27,224 bases of DNA from Rhodospirillaceae bacterium (GCA_002717185.1 PBDC01000027.1:1-27224); one strand, 5' to 3'. Positions 15,815 to 26,266 are shown, counted from the stretch's first letter. The notes: a model not told the origin generated them from the sequence alone. A program made the numbers and translations.

Positions 15815-17215
15815 ATGATGAAAGGGTTGAAAAAATTAGTCCCTTCAGACGAATCGTATTTAGCTGGTCCAGATGTCGTGCTTATCAATCCCAGTGAGAC
15901 CACGCCGCAAACCGTCGGGGAATTGTTGCAGACCAAACGCCAGGAATATGGTGTGGATCTGCGCGAGGCGGCTGAATACCTAAACATTCGCTACGTGTAT
16001 CTTCTGGCAATTGACGAAGGGCGGGTTGATGATCTGCCTGGGGCGGCCTACGCAATGGGCTTTGTTCGTGCTTATGCGGATTATCTGGGTCTCGACGGCA
16101 CTGCAATCGTCGAACGGTACAAGGACGAGACAGCGGAATTAGGCGACAATGTCCGGCTCAATTTCCCGTCGCCGCTGCCAGAAGGCAAATTGCCAAGCGT
16201 CGCCATCATTCTTGTGGGTTTATTGGTATTGGTTCTTGTGTATGGCAGTTGGGTCGTTCTGGCTCAGCACACCACAAAGATCGCCGAACTTGTACCAGCT
16301 CTACCAGAACGGTTTTCAGCGCTGTTAGGATCGGATAAAAATGCGGGTTCGTTGCCGAAACCTAGCCCAGTTGCCTCAGGGGTCAAGACACAGGTACCAC
16401 TTCGAGCGGCTGCGTCGGAAACAATAGGTGCTGAGCCCAAAACATTGGAGCCCGCGCCAGTTGCCACGCAAGTGAGCGATCTGCCAAACGTTGAAACGAT
16501 AGATCCTAAGAATACCGTACTAGCTGCAATTTACCCTACCAAAAAGAATGAACAATCAGAACATCGGCAAGAACAGCATTCCAACGTAACAACAGTTGAG
16601 TCCGTTGCGATGCCTTCTGATCTCGCCGCCGTCGTGACGGAAACATCAACAGCCCAGAAATTGAATAACGCAGAAGCCCGGGTCGTGGTTGGGGCAGTGA
16701 TAAATAGTCGTGCTGTAGCGCCGGACAGTCTTACGCCGCCAGATATTGCGTCGCCGCAATTGGCGCGTGCGAGTTGGCATCAGGAAACTCCGACACCGGC
16801 AACAGTGGTTGCAGCGACGCCGGTCGTTCAAGGCGACATGACAAATAAGTCGAAAGCGAATCAAACTGTCGAAGAAACTTCACCGCTACCGCCAAAACCG
16901 CCTGCCCGAAGGTCCACTGAACCCAGACAATTTGGTAGCGAAAACGCAGATTCCCGCGTGGTGATTAAGGCGCGGATCGATAACTGGGTGCAGATCAAAG
17001 ACCGGGATGGCGAGAAACTTCTTACCCGGGTGCTGCGTGCTGGAGACAGTTACCGTGTTCCAAATAGGGTTGGACTGTTGATGGAGACGGGGAATGCTGG
17101 AGGGCTGGAGATCACCGTAGACAGTAAGACGATTCCGGATATCGGACCAAAGGGCGCGGTGCGCCGCGGTATCATTCTTGATGCCGACTCACTTAGAACG
17201 GACGGGCCGCGTTAA
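15815..17215 (+). CDS. RodZ-like membrane-anchored helix-turn-helix protein
   Basis: This is a 466-residue bitopic inner-membrane protein. Residues 33-105 form a Cro/C1-type helix-turn-helix of the RodZ kind (TVGELLQTKRQEYGVDLREA, AEYLNIRYVYLLAIDEGR, PGAAYAMGFVRAYADYLGLD). A single membrane span lies at about 127-150 (SVAIILVGLLVLVLVYGSWVVLA). A long, low-complexity Ala/Pro/Thr-rich linker covers about 150-375, and residues 385-458 form a DUF4115-type beta domain (SRVVIKARIDNWVQIKDRDG, GDSYRVPNRVGLL). RodZ links the actin homologue MreB to the cell-wall elongation machinery, but this alphaproteobacterial relative has not been shown to do that as far as I know. The ribosome binding site is GGAGAAG in CTGCGGAGAAGCC. 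The first two codons are both ATG, so the start could be 15818. Confidence 0.88.
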   Translation: MMKGLKKLVPSDESYLAGPDVVLINPSETTPQTVGELLQTKRQEYGVDLREAAEYLNIRYVYLLAIDEGRVDDLPGAAYAMGFVRAYADYLGLDGTAIVERYKDETAELGDNVRLNFPSPLPEGKLPSVAIILVGLLVLVLVYGSWVVLAQHTTKIAELVPALPERFSALLGSDKNAGSLPKPSPVASGVKTQVPLRAAASETIGAEPKTLEPAPVATQVSDLPNVETIDPKNTVLAAIYPTKKNEQSEHRQEQHSNVTTVESVAMPSDLAAVVTETSTAQKLNNAEARVVVGAVINSRAVAPDSLTPPDIASPQLARASWHQETPTPATVVAATPVVQGDMTNKSKANQTVEETSPLPPKPPARRSTEPRQFGSENADSRVVIKARIDNWVQIKDRDGEKLLTRVLRAGDSYRVPNRVGLLMETGNAGGLEITVDSKTIPDIGPKGAVRRGIILDADSLRTDGPR

Positions 17216-17326
17216 TCGACGATCCTGCGCTCTGTAAAGTTACCATGATGTGCCAACGCTTGATTAATCACTGTGGTATGCGCACATTCGGCGCGCTTGG
17301 AATTACGACAACACGGCACTGACATT

Positions 17327-18571
17327 ATGGTATCGCTTCAACCCGTGCGCGGCACGCACGATCTCCTGCCCGATGATATGCGAACACATCGCCATGTGTC
17401 CGATATAGCCCGAGATGCGGCGACTCGCTACGGTTTCGACGAAATGGCTACGCCAATCTTCGAGTTCAGTCAGGTGTTTAAACGGACTCTGGGCGACACC
17501 TCGGACGTCGTGAACAAAGAGATGTATACTTTTGTCGACAAGGGCGGCGACGAAATTACACTGCGGCCAGAGAACACCGCCGGCGTAGCGCGTAGCTTCA
17601 TTTCCCAAGGGCTGTCGCAGAATGTGCCGGTGAAGTTTTTCTACAGCGGCCCTATGTTCCGTTATGAACGGCCGCAGAAAGGCCGACTACGTCAGTTCCA
17701 TCAGATTGGCGTTGAGTTGATCGGTGTCGAACAGGTCCAGGCTGATCTGGAAGTCATCGCCTGTGGCGCTCGTGTTTTGGACGAACTTGGCGTGCTAGGC
17801 GAGACGGTGCTTGAACTAAATACCTTGGGCGATGGCGAAAGCCGTGACCACTATCGCCAAGTCCTAGTTTCCTATTTTGAAAAATATGCTAATGACTTGT
17901 CGCCGGATAGCCAAGACCGGTTGCAGCGGAACCCGCTGCGAATTCTTGACTCCAAAAACGAACGCGATCGCGAAATCGTTGCCGACGCGCCAGTCTTCGA
18001 GCATTTTTTGAATGAAAGTAGTGCATCTTTCTTCGCCGCTTTGCGGGACGGATTGGATGCTCTGGAGATCGCATATAGCTTGAACCCGAGATTGGTGCGC
18101 GGTTTGGATTATTACTGCCACACGGCATTCGAGTTTACGACGCAAGTACTCGGCGCCCAGGGTGCGGTGATCGCTGGTGGGCGTTATGACGGGTTGATCG
18201 GTATGATGGGGGGGCGGGAGACGCCTGGGGTCGGATGGGCGGGCGGTATCGAGCGACTCGCCATGTTGTGCGGCGACCCGCCGCAGGTCGTCCGGCCTAT
18301 CGTCGTAATTCCGGTCGGGGACGATGCGCGGACGGTGGGGTTCAACCTAACCGAGACATTGCGGCGCACTGGTTATCGGGTCGATATTGGCTACACTGGT
18401 AATTTAAGTCGCCGCATGAAGCGAGCGAACCGTTTAAATGCGGTAGCTACGGTGATGCTTGGTGATGATGAGTTGGCGCGGAGTGTGGTGACCGTGCGGC
18501 ATATGGATACGGGCGAGCAGGAAGAGGTGTCGCTGGCCTCTCTCCCGGAATTTCTCGCCCCATACAGGTAG
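17327..18571 (+). CDS. hisS: Histidyl-tRNA synthetase
   Basis: HisRS charges tRNA-His with histidine. The 414-residue class II synthetase begins VSLQPVRGTHDLLPDDMRTH, the usual start. Motif 2 is FRYERPQKGRLRQFHQIGVE (111-130), the histidine-specific loop is LVRGLDYYCHTAFEF, and motif 3 includes GGRYDGLIGMMGG and VGWAGGIERLAM. A C-terminal anticodon-binding domain follows (VVIPVGDDARTVGFNL onwards). The frame runs 18 codons further upstream from GTG 17273, but that extension is not family-like. No clear ribosome binding site precedes ATG 17327, which is unusual beside the other genes here. In many alphaproteobacteria ispG sits between the RodZ-like gene and hisS; here only 111 bases separate them. 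hemA follows 6 bases after the stop. Confidence 0.95.
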   Translation: MVSLQPVRGTHDLLPDDMRTHRHVSDIARDAATRYGFDEMATPIFEFSQVFKRTLGDTSDVVNKEMYTFVDKGGDEITLRPENTAGVARSFISQGLSQNVPVKFFYSGPMFRYERPQKGRLRQFHQIGVELIGVEQVQADLEVIACGARVLDELGVLGETVLELNTLGDGESRDHYRQVLVSYFEKYANDLSPDSQDRLQRNPLRILDSKNERDREIVADAPVFEHFLNESSASFFAALRDGLDALEIAYSLNPRLVRGLDYYCHTAFEFTTQVLGAQGAVIAGGRYDGLIGMMGGRETPGVGWAGGIERLAMLCGDPPQVVRPIVVIPVGDDARTVGFNLTETLRRTGYRVDIGYTGNLSRRMKRANRLNAVATVMLGDDELARSVVTVRHMDTGEQEEVSLASLPEFLAPYR

Positions 18572-18577
18572 CTGTTG

Positions 18578-19861
18578 ATGGCGGTGGGTACGCTAGGGCG
18601 GCCCTTTGTCGTTGGGGCGAACCACCGTTCCAGCGCTGTTAGCCTGCGTGAACGGATGTTCCTAAATGAGGCAAAAACATCCCAATTCCTGACGAAGCTT
18701 GCGGAAAAAGGAATTCCGCAGGCTATTGTCCTTTCGACCTGCGATCGTGTCGAAGTGCAGTCAGTTGTTAGTGATCCTGGCCCTTGCGCTAAGACTGTTA
18801 AGGAATTGTTGATCGATGCGTCGGGCGAGCCGGCACATTTGGTAGCCGGCCAGATTTATACTCATTGCGATGACGCCGCCGTGCGGCACATCTTCGCTGT
18901 CGCGGCGTCGCTTGATAGCCAGACGGTTGGTGAGGCTCAGGTGCTGGGCCAAATCAAAGAAGGACACCGTTTTGCGCAAAGTTGTGGCATGGTCGGCATC
19001 GAGTTGGAGACGCTGGTGCAAGCCGCCTATACGGTTGCGAAACGAATTCGGACAGAAACTAAAATTGGCCTGCACTCGGTATCGATCGCCTCAGCTGCCA
19101 GACGGATCGCCCGCGATGTGCAAGGCGATTTGACGAAATCGCGGCTGCTCATCGTCGGCCTAGCGGAATTGGGTGATATAATTGTCGAACAGTTTCGAAC
19201 AGCTGGTGCTTCAAATATCACAATGAGCGGCCCCTCGCGTCGAACTGAGACAGCGGCGCGACGCGCGGGATATGGATTCATACCATTTGATCGTTTTGAT
19301 GCGGCGTTGGATCGGGCGGAAATCGTTGTGGCTGCCGCAGGAACAGGTCGCCACCTAATTACGTCGACGGCAATGGAACAGGCATTGGTGACGCGCCGTC
19401 GCCGTCCTGTCTTGCTTATCGATGCCGGGGTGCCCGGTGATATCGACCCTGACGTCGGCGATTTGGAAGGTGCCTTCCTGTTCTCGCTCGAAGATTTAGA
19501 ACGGGTAGCCCTGCAAGGGCGGACGATACGCAACGTAAGCGCGGATTCCGCTTGGGAGATCGTTGATCAGGAGGTTGCTAAGTGGCAACGCAACCAGGCG
19601 GGTAGAAGTGCCGTTCCAGCTATTGTTGTCCTGCGCGAACATTTTGAGATGACGCGGATAGCGCTTCTAGCTGAAGAGCCCAACGTTGATGCTGCAGAAG
19701 CGACACGATTGCTTATTAATCGACTGCTGCATCAACCGAGTCGAGTGATGCGGGAAATAGCGGAGACAGAGTCCGGCAATCAAGCTAATTATATCGCGAC
19801 GGTCGAGCAGCTGGTGCGTCGCCTATTTAATCTCGGCGTGAAGAAAGACGGGAACAAGTAA
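18578..19861 (+). CDS. hemA: Glutamyl-tRNA reductase (C5 pathway of tetrapyrrole synthesis)
   Basis: GluTR reduces glutamyl-tRNA(Glu) with NADPH to glutamate-1-semialdehyde, the precursor of aminolevulinate and heme. The 427-residue length is normal. [14 protein letters not shown] is the N-terminal block, and the catalytic Cys55 lies in [10 protein letters not shown], where most family members have [22 protein letters not shown] and [21 protein letters not shown] are further hallmarks. The NADPH domain is [17 protein letters not shown], followed by [18 protein letters not shown], where the family usually has PRDIDP. A C-terminal dimerisation helix region is present. ATG 18578, preceded by AGGTAG, is preferred to the adjoining TTG. 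It begins 6 bases after hisS and its stop overlaps the prfA start (TAATG). This is unexpected in an alphaproteobacterium, where ALA synthase is normal. Confidence 0.9.
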   Translation: MAVGTLGRPFVVGANHRSSAVSLRERMFLNEAKTSQFLTKLAEKGIPQAIVLSTCDRVEVQSVVSDPGPCAKTVKELLIDASGEPAHLVAGQIYTHCDDAAVRHIFAVAASLDSQTVGEAQVLGQIKEGHRFAQSCGMVGIELETLVQAAYTVAKRIRTETKIGLHSVSIASAARRIARDVQGDLTKSRLLIVGLAELGDIIVEQFRTAGASNITMSGPSRRTETAARRAGYGFIPFDRFDAALDRAEIVVAAAGTGRHLITSTAMEQALVTRRRRPVLLIDAGVPGDIDPDVGDLEGAFLFSLEDLERVALQGRTIRNVSADSAWEIVDQEVAKWQRNQAGRSAVPAIVVLREHFEMTRIALLAEEPNVDAAEATRLLINRLLHQPSRVMREIAETESGNQANYIATVEQLVRRLFNLGVKKDGNK

Positions 19862-20928
19862 TGAGTATGGAGGAAAGATTCGATAGCTTGATCATGCGAC
19901 ACGAAGAGCTAGCTGCGTTAATGTCCACGGGGGATTTGGAACCGTCTGAATTTACCGCCCTTTCTGTGGAGTACGCGGAATTGTCCCCGATCGTAGAAAA
20001 GGTCCAATCGCTGAAAGCGGCGCGATCCGAGCTCGAAGACCTGGTCGAGCTTTCTGTTGACGGTGACTTAGAGATGAAGGAGTTAGCGGAAACGGAAGCG
20101 CGCGTGCTTAAGGCAAAACTGCCGGACTTGGAGCAGGAACTGCGCGTCATGTTGTTGCCGAAAGATGCGGCGGATTCGAAAAACGCGATCTTGGAGGTGC
20201 GGGCTGGCACGGGTGGTGATGAGGCGTCGCTCTTCGCTGCGGAACTATTCCGCATGTACCAGCGCTACGCTGACATCCAAGGCTGGAGGTTCGAGCCCAT
20301 GAGCATCAGCGATACGGAACTGGGCGGCTACAAGGAGGCTTCCGCGTTAATTTCCGGGCGCGGGGTTTTCGCTCGCCTGAAGTTCGAGTCCGGTGTCCAC
20401 CGGGTGCAACGGGTGCCAGCGACAGAGTCCGGCGGTCGAGTACATACCTCCGCTGCGACGGTTGCTGTCCTGCCGGAAGCGGAAGAAGTCGACGTCCAAA
20501 TCGACGACAGGGATATGCGTATCGACATCTTCCGGGCCAGCGGTCCGGGTGGCCAGTCCGTGAATACTACAGACAGCGCAGTGCGCATCACCCATATCCC
20601 GACAGGCATCGTCGTTTCTCAACAGGATGAGAAGTCGCAGCACAAAAACCGCGCTAAGGCGATGAAAATCCTGCTTGCTAGGATCTACGACTACGAACGA
20701 GAGCAGCTGGACGCCGCCCGCGCTGCGGATCGGCGCAGCCAGGTCGGCAGTGGCGACCGCTCCGAGCGCATTCGGACCTATAATTTTCCACAGGGACGGG
20801 TGACTGATCACCGCATCAATCTGACTTTGCACAAGATCGATAAAGTCGTGGATGGCGAGGCGCTAGATGAAGTGATCGACCCGCTGATCGCAGATGATCA
20901 GGCGGCGCGGCTGGCTAGCCTGGAATGA
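19861..20928 (+). CDS. prfA: Peptide chain release factor 1
   Basis: RF1 terminates translation at UAA and UAG. The 355-residue protein has the codon-recognition tripeptide PAT at 186-188 ([18 protein letters not shown]) and the peptidyl-transferase GGQ motif at 230-232 ([19 protein letters not shown]), followed by [21 protein letters not shown] distinguishes it from RF2 (SPF), and no programmed frameshift is present. Its ATG overlaps the TAA of hemA by one base and its own TGA overlaps the prmC ATG (ATGA), so all three are translationally coupled. The hemA-prfA-prmC order is the classic beta/gammaproteobacterial one. Confidence 0.96.
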   Translation: MSMEERFDSLIMRHEELAALMSTGDLEPSEFTALSVEYAELSPIVEKVQSLKAARSELEDLVELSVDGDLEMKELAETEARVLKAKLPDLEQELRVMLLPKDAADSKNAILEVRAGTGGDEASLFAAELFRMYQRYADIQGWRFEPMSISDTELGGYKEASALISGRGVFARLKFESGVHRVQRVPATESGGRVHTSAATVAVLPEAEEVDVQIDDRDMRIDIFRASGPGGQSVNTTDSAVRITHIPTGIVVSQQDEKSQHKNRAKAMKILLARIYDYEREQLDAARAADRRSQVGSGDRSERIRTYNFPQGRVTDHRINLTLHKIDKVVDGEALDEVIDPLIADDQAARLASLE

Positions 20929-21764
20929 GCGATATCGGGACCTGCCTGAAGCACGGCGCGGAGACGCTGGCGTCGGCCGGAATCGAAAGCCCCTGGCGCG
21001 AGGCCCGTCTGCTACTGGTCCATGCTACGGACCTAACGGAAGCGGAGTTAATTGGATATCCGGAACGCTCGATCGCAGCCGTAGATGATTTCGACCGGTT
21101 GATCAGGCGCCGGGCTAATCGCGAACCTTTGTCGCATCTGTTGGGCCAGCGAGAATTCTGGAGCCTGACCTTTGAGGTTACCGCGGAGACACTTGATCCA
21201 CGGCCGGACAGCGAAACGATTATCGAAGCGGTACTCGAAAATATTCAGGATGCCAGCCATCAGTTCAGAATTCTCGACCTTGGTACTGGGACGGGATGTC
21301 TCTTGTCGGCGTTACTAAGTGAATGTCCTCATGCCTGGGGTGTTGGCGTTGAGCGTGATGGAACAGCAGCTCAAGTGGCGAAGCGGAACCTTCAACGATT
21401 GGGATTGGCGTCCCGAGGTAGCATTGTCGTCGCAGATTGGACTGCGCCATTGAACGGAAAATTCGACCTTATCGTCACAAATCCGCCATATATTCCTGCG
21501 GCGGAAATTGCATCGCTTCAGACCGAAGTCGCTGAATTTGAGCCCAATTTGGCGTTGAATGGCGGCGTTGATGGCTTGGATGCTTATCGCGAAATTCTTC
21601 CGTTCGTAGGCTCTTTGCTGGCGCACGACGGCATTTTGGTTGCCGAGTTTGGCAACGGGCAAGTCGATCCTGTGATTTGGTTAGCCGAGGCGATGGGATT
21701 GGTGCGGCGCGAGGTGCACAACGATTTGGCTGGGCGCGCGCGATGTCTGGTATTTGGGCGTTAA
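20925..21764 (+). CDS. prmC: Release factor glutamine methyltransferase PrmC
   Basis: PrmC methylates the glutamine of the GGQ motif in release factors, raising termination efficiency; the substrate RF1 is the gene immediately upstream. The 279-residue protein has an N-terminal helical domain (about 1-90), with [20 protein letters not shown] leading into the catalytic domain. The SAM-binding motif is LDLGTGTGC (117-125), and TNPPYIP (NPPY at 186-189) contacts the target glutamine. The start is fixed by the 4-base overlap with prfA. No further gene follows closely, so the hisS-hemA-prfA-prmC unit probably ends here. Confidence 0.95.
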   Translation: MSDIGTCLKHGAETLASAGIESPWREARLLLVHATDLTEAELIGYPERSIAAVDDFDRLIRRRANREPLSHLLGQREFWSLTFEVTAETLDPRPDSETIIEAVLENIQDASHQFRILDLGTGTGCLLSALLSECPHAWGVGVERDGTAAQVAKRNLQRLGLASRGSIVVADWTAPLNGKFDLIVTNPPYIPAAEIASLQTEVAEFEPNLALNGGVDGLDAYREILPFVGSLLAHDGILVAEFGNGQVDPVIWLAEAMGLVRREVHNDLAGRARCLVFGR

Positions 21765-21788
21765 TTCTTTGTGAATCATTGGCTAAAT

Positions 21789-21800
21789 GTCTACGTAGAC
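21789..21800. repeat. Perfect 12-base palindrome downstream of prmC
   Basis: GTCTACGTAGAC reads the same on both strands and lies 25 bases after the prmC stop, followed by GGTTTATTTTT. It could be a dimeric regulator site, or with its T-rich flank a weak terminator (4-base stem, 4-base loop). Nothing here decides between the two. Confidence 0.4.
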
Positions 21801-22002
21801 GGTTTATTTTTGGGGAAAATGGAGAATGTGGGCTTATCATACTTAGGAAACCGCAGATAAGTGGGATTCACTAGGTTAACTAATCATCCAAGATTTTGCG
21901 GCAAAGTGTCGCGTGGACTTCTGGTGCGATAGCGAATCAATTAAATAGTTCATTACATAGCATAGAGTTATCCATTCATGGCGATGCTGCGTGTCGAGGT
22001 GT

Positions 22003-22030
22003 TTGAAACCGCATCGTAGCCGGTTAGTAT
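22003..22030 (+). promoter_or_regulatory. Candidate sigma70 promoter of the oxidase operon
   Basis: TTGAAA (22003-22008, 5 of 6) and TAGTAT (22025-22030, 4 of 6) are separated by 16 bases. Transcription would begin near 22037, giving a leader of about 60 bases before the ctaC GTG. Confidence 0.4.
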
Positions 22031-22099
22031 GGGCTGGTCGCGTCGAGGCGTCGGGGTGCGGGGCGGACGCGCGGTCGTTTTGGGAGTGGGAGTAGCAAC

Positions 22100-22936
22100 G
22101 TGATAGCACGACTTGTCGCGCTAGCGGCGGTGTTCGCTGGCGTATATGGCGTTCAGAGCGCCACGGCGGCGGAACCCAAAAATTGGCAGCTTGGTTTTCA
22201 GGAAGCGGCAACGCCGACAATGGAGAAGATTGATGGTTTCCACGACTTCGTGACGATCATTGCGACCGTTATCGCGGTGTTCGTTATGGTTCTCTTGTTG
22301 ATCGTCATTTTCCGCTTTAATGAGAAGTCGAATCCGACGCCGACCACGACGACTCATCACCTGCCTTTGGAGATCGCTTGGACCGTCATTCCAATTATCA
22401 TTCTGGTCGTGATGGCGATCCCGTCCTTTAAACTGATGTATTTCGCTGACCGGGTTGATAATCCAGATATGACGCTGAAGATCATTGGTCGCCAATGGTA
22501 CTGGAGCTACGAATATCCCGATCATGGCAACTTTACGTTCGATGCAAATATCGTTAGCGAAGAGGATCTTGCGAAGGATTCTAGTCTGAAGCGCAATATG
22601 GACACAGATGAACGTGTTGTTTTGCCGGTAGGTAAAAAAATTCAATTGCTGATGACAGCCTCTGATGTACTGCACAATTGGGGGGTGCCGGCCTTTGGGA
22701 TCAAGCTGGACACGGTACCGGGTCGGTTGAACGAGACTTGGGTGCAAATTAACAAGCCGGGTGTTTATTACGGGTTTTGTTCCGAATTGTGTGGCGTCAA
22801 CCATGCTTACATGCCGATTACCGTAGAGGCGGTGTCACCAAAGGCGTTTAAGCAATGGGTCAAGCAGGCTCAGAAAAAGTACGCCAAGGTAGATGGCACA
22901 CCACCATCGGTGGATGTTGCTAAGATCGCCGATTAG
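22100..22936 (+). CDS. ctaC: Cytochrome c oxidase subunit II
   Basis: Subunit II accepts electrons from cytochrome c through its binuclear CuA centre. The 278-residue precursor has a signal peptide (about 1-24, ending SATAA), two membrane spans (about 50-72 and 92-114) and a periplasmic cupredoxin domain. The CuA ligands are all visible: His192 in VLHNWGVPAFG, then Cys227, Glu229, Cys231, His235 and Met238 in YGFCSELCGVNHAYMPI. The aromatic entry patch GRQWYWSYEYPD (130-141) is present. The absence of a C-terminal cytochrome c domain marks it as an aa3-type, not caa3-type, subunit. The start is GTG at 22100, after a GGGAGTGGGAG purine tract. It opens the operon ctaC-D-B-x-G-E. Confidence 0.96.
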   Translation: MIARLVALAAVFAGVYGVQSATAAEPKNWQLGFQEAATPTMEKIDGFHDFVTIIATVIAVFVMVLLLIVIFRFNEKSNPTPTTTTHHLPLEIAWTVIPIIILVVMAIPSFKLMYFADRVDNPDMTLKIIGRQWYWSYEYPDHGNFTFDANIVSEEDLAKDSSLKRNMDTDERVVLPVGKKIQLLMTASDVLHNWGVPAFGIKLDTVPGRLNETWVQINKPGVYYGFCSELCGVNHAYMPITVEAVSPKAFKQWVKQAQKKYAKVDGTPPSVDVAKIAD

Positions 22937-24547
<1,611 letters not shown>

Positions 24548-24582
24548 CGGTCGGCTGTCTTGGCATTGAGGGGCGATTAAAA

Positions 24583-25485
24583 GTGAGCGATACCACAGTT
24601 CGCACAATGGAGCGGCCGGAAGCAGCGCCGGGCGATTTTTTTGCCCTGCTCAAGCCGCGCGTCTTGTCGCTCGTTGTTTTTAGCGGATTGGCGGGACTTC
24701 TGGTCGCGCCGGGAGATATCCATCCGTTGATCGCAGCCGTGGCGGTGCTTTGCGTCGGCGTGGGTGCCGGAGCTTCTGGCGCGATCAATATGTGGTATGA
24801 TCGGGACATTGATGCGGTAATGGAACGTACGCGGCAGCGCCCGATCCCGATGGGACGGGTCGCACCGGGCGATGCGCTGGGCTTTGGGGTGGTGCTTGCG
24901 ACGGGTGCCGTTGCTCTGATGGGTTTGGCGGTGAATTTTACGGCCGCCGCTCTGCTGACCGTTGCCATTATGTTCTATGTTTTCGTTTACACGATGTGGC
25001 TTAAGCGGCGTACGCCGCAGAATATTGTGATAGGAGGCGCCGCAGGCGCATTTCCGCCGATGATCGGTTGGGCTGCGGTGACCGGATCGGTCAGTATAGA
25101 ACCCTTCCTTTTATTTGCGCTCATCTTTTTCTGGACGCCACCACACTTCTGGGCGCTGGCGTTGTATAGGGATGGTGACTACGCGAAAGCCGGAATACCG
25201 ATGTTGCCGGTGGTTGTTGGGAAGACCGAAACTAAGAAACAGATGATCCTCTATACTGTGCTACTGATCCCCTTGGGTATCGCACCGGTCTGGTTTGGGT
25301 TTGTCGGTTGGGTCTATGGCGCAGCAGCAACGGCGCTGGGTTTTGTATTCTTAGCCGCAGCGATTGCGGTTTGGTTCGATCGGACTGACCGGTCCGCGAA
25401 AAGGATGTTCGGTTATTCGATTTTTTATCTTTTTGCGATATTTGCGGTCATGGTGGCCGATGCGACACTGGGTCTGAGCGGATAA
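24583..25485 (+). CDS. ctaB: Protoheme IX farnesyltransferase (heme O synthase)
   Basis: CtaB attaches a farnesyl group to heme B, giving heme O, which is then converted to the heme A of subunit I. It is a 300-residue UbiA-superfamily integral membrane protein with about 8-9 spans. The prenyl-diphosphate Mg-binding motif is NMWYDRDIDAVMERTRQRP (69-87), and the second conserved loop is LYRDGDYAKAGIPMLPVVVG. WTPPHFWALALY is a strong heme O synthase signature. The start is GTG at 24583 with GGGG about 10 bases upstream. Its place between ctaD and ctaG is common in alphaproteobacteria. Heme A synthase (ctaA) is not in this window. Confidence 0.96.
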   Translation: MSDTTVRTMERPEAAPGDFFALLKPRVLSLVVFSGLAGLLVAPGDIHPLIAAVAVLCVGVGAGASGAINMWYDRDIDAVMERTRQRPIPMGRVAPGDALGFGVVLATGAVALMGLAVNFTAAALLTVAIMFYVFVYTMWLKRRTPQNIVIGGAAGAFPPMIGWAAVTGSVSIEPFLLFALIFFWTPPHFWALALYRDGDYAKAGIPMLPVVVGKTETKKQMILYTVLLIPLGIAPVWFGFVGWVYGAAATALGFVFLAAAIAVWFDRTDRSAKRMFGYSIFYLFAIFAVMVADATLGLSG

Positions 25486-25491
25486 CGTGGC

Positions 25492-25662
25492 ATGAATGCC
25501 AAGGCAGCAACGGGGACCATGGCGGAAAACAACGATAAGGGTCGCTATCAGAGTGAGATGCACAAGCGGCAACGGTCGAAAAACCTGGCCATGCTTGTGA
25601 TATTGGCTGGCTTGGTTGCATTGTTCTATGTCGTTGCGCTTGTTCGAATGGGCGGCGGCTAG
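25492..25662 (+). CDS. Small single-span membrane protein of the oxidase operon (CoxF-like)
   Basis: This is a 56-residue frame that exactly fills the gap between ctaB and ctaG, so it is very probably a real gene. It begins MNAKAATGTMAENNDKGRY; a second ATG at 25519 gives a 47-residue alternative. A basic stretch (HKRQRSKN) precedes one hydrophobic span (LAMLVILAGLVALFYVVALV) and a short RMGGG tail, predicting a cytoplasmic N-terminus. Small CoxF-type or otherwise hypothetical proteins at this place are usual in alphaproteobacterial cta operons and may aid assembly; the function is not established. The ctaG ATG follows its stop after 4 bases. Confidence 0.8.
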   Translation: MNAKAATGTMAENNDKGRYQSEMHKRQRSKNLAMLVILAGLVALFYVVALVRMGGG

Positions 25663-25666
25663 CAGC

Positions 25667-26266
25667 ATGGCCGCAACAAGAAACCGAAATCGCCACGTCC
25701 TCTTATGTTGTGTTGGCCTTGTCGCTGGTATGACCGCACTTTCCTTTGCGGCGGTGCCGCTATACGACTTGTTCTGCCGCGTAACGGGCTTCGGTGGAAC
25801 TACCCAACAGGCAAAGGAAACGACCGGACAAACTGCAAACAGGATTGTGCGTATTCGGTTTGACGCGTCGGTGGATCCGAATTTGCAGTGGGAATTCCAA
25901 CCAGTCCAGCGCGAGTTGTCAATGCGGGTTGGCGAGAGCGCATTAGCTTTCTACCGGGCACGAAATGTGGCCGATGCGCCGATCATAGGCACGGCCACCT
26001 TCAACGTCACGCCGTTGAAGGTAGGCAAGTACTTCAACAAGATCGAATGTTTCTGCTTCACGGAGCAGAAACTCGAGCCTGGGAAATTCATCGACATGCC
26101 GGTGACATTTTTCGTCGACCCGGAGATCATGAACGACCCCAATCTCGATGATGTCAAATTGATTACCCTGTCCTATACCTTCTTCGAAGTTGAAGAGGAG
26201 ACGGACGCGAAGCAGGCGGAACTTGCAGAGCCGGCGAACCAGCGGGCCTTACAAATGAAAATCTGA
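25667..26266 (+). CDS. ctaG: Cytochrome c oxidase assembly protein CtaG (Cox11 family)
   Basis: CtaG/Cox11 is a membrane-anchored copper chaperone needed to build the CuB site of subunit I. The 199-residue protein has a short cytoplasmic N-terminus, one membrane span (about 11-31, VLLCCVGLVAGMTALSFAAV) and a periplasmic domain. PLYDLFCRVTGFGG (31-44) carries the conserved Cys37. The copper-binding CFC motif is Cys128-Phe-Cys130 in NKIECFCFTEQ, and PVTFFVDPEI follows. An upstream extension to 25616 overlaps the preceding small gene and is rejected; ATG 25667 is the family start. The protein is complete and sits directly before subunit III. Confidence 0.95.
   Translation: MAATRNRNRHVLLCCVGLVAGMTALSFAAVPLYDLFCRVTGFGGTTQQAKETTGQTANRIVRIRFDASVDPNLQWEFQPVQRELSMRVGESALAFYRARNVADAPIIGTATFNVTPLKVGKYFNKIECFCFTEQKLEPGKFIDMPVTFFVDPEIMNDPNLDDVKLITLSYTFFEVEEETDAKQAELAEPANQRALQMKI

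Larger units (their letters stand above)
21765..22099. other. Intergenic region between prmC and the oxidase operon
   Basis: These 335 bases carry no gene that I can support. The left part is AT-rich and contains a perfect 12-base palindrome at 21789-21800 (GTCTACGTAGAC), followed by a T-rich stretch. The right part holds a promoter candidate at 22003-22030 and a purine-rich ribosome binding region (GGGAGTGGGAG) just before the ctaC GTG. A frame on each strand crosses the region, but neither resembles a protein. I see no tRNA. Confidence 0.5.

Noticed and set aside
22121..22804. 227-residue minus-strand open frame over ctaC
   Set aside because: It is fully inside subunit II on the other strand; the CuA protein is unambiguous and the frame is rich in shadow-type residues.
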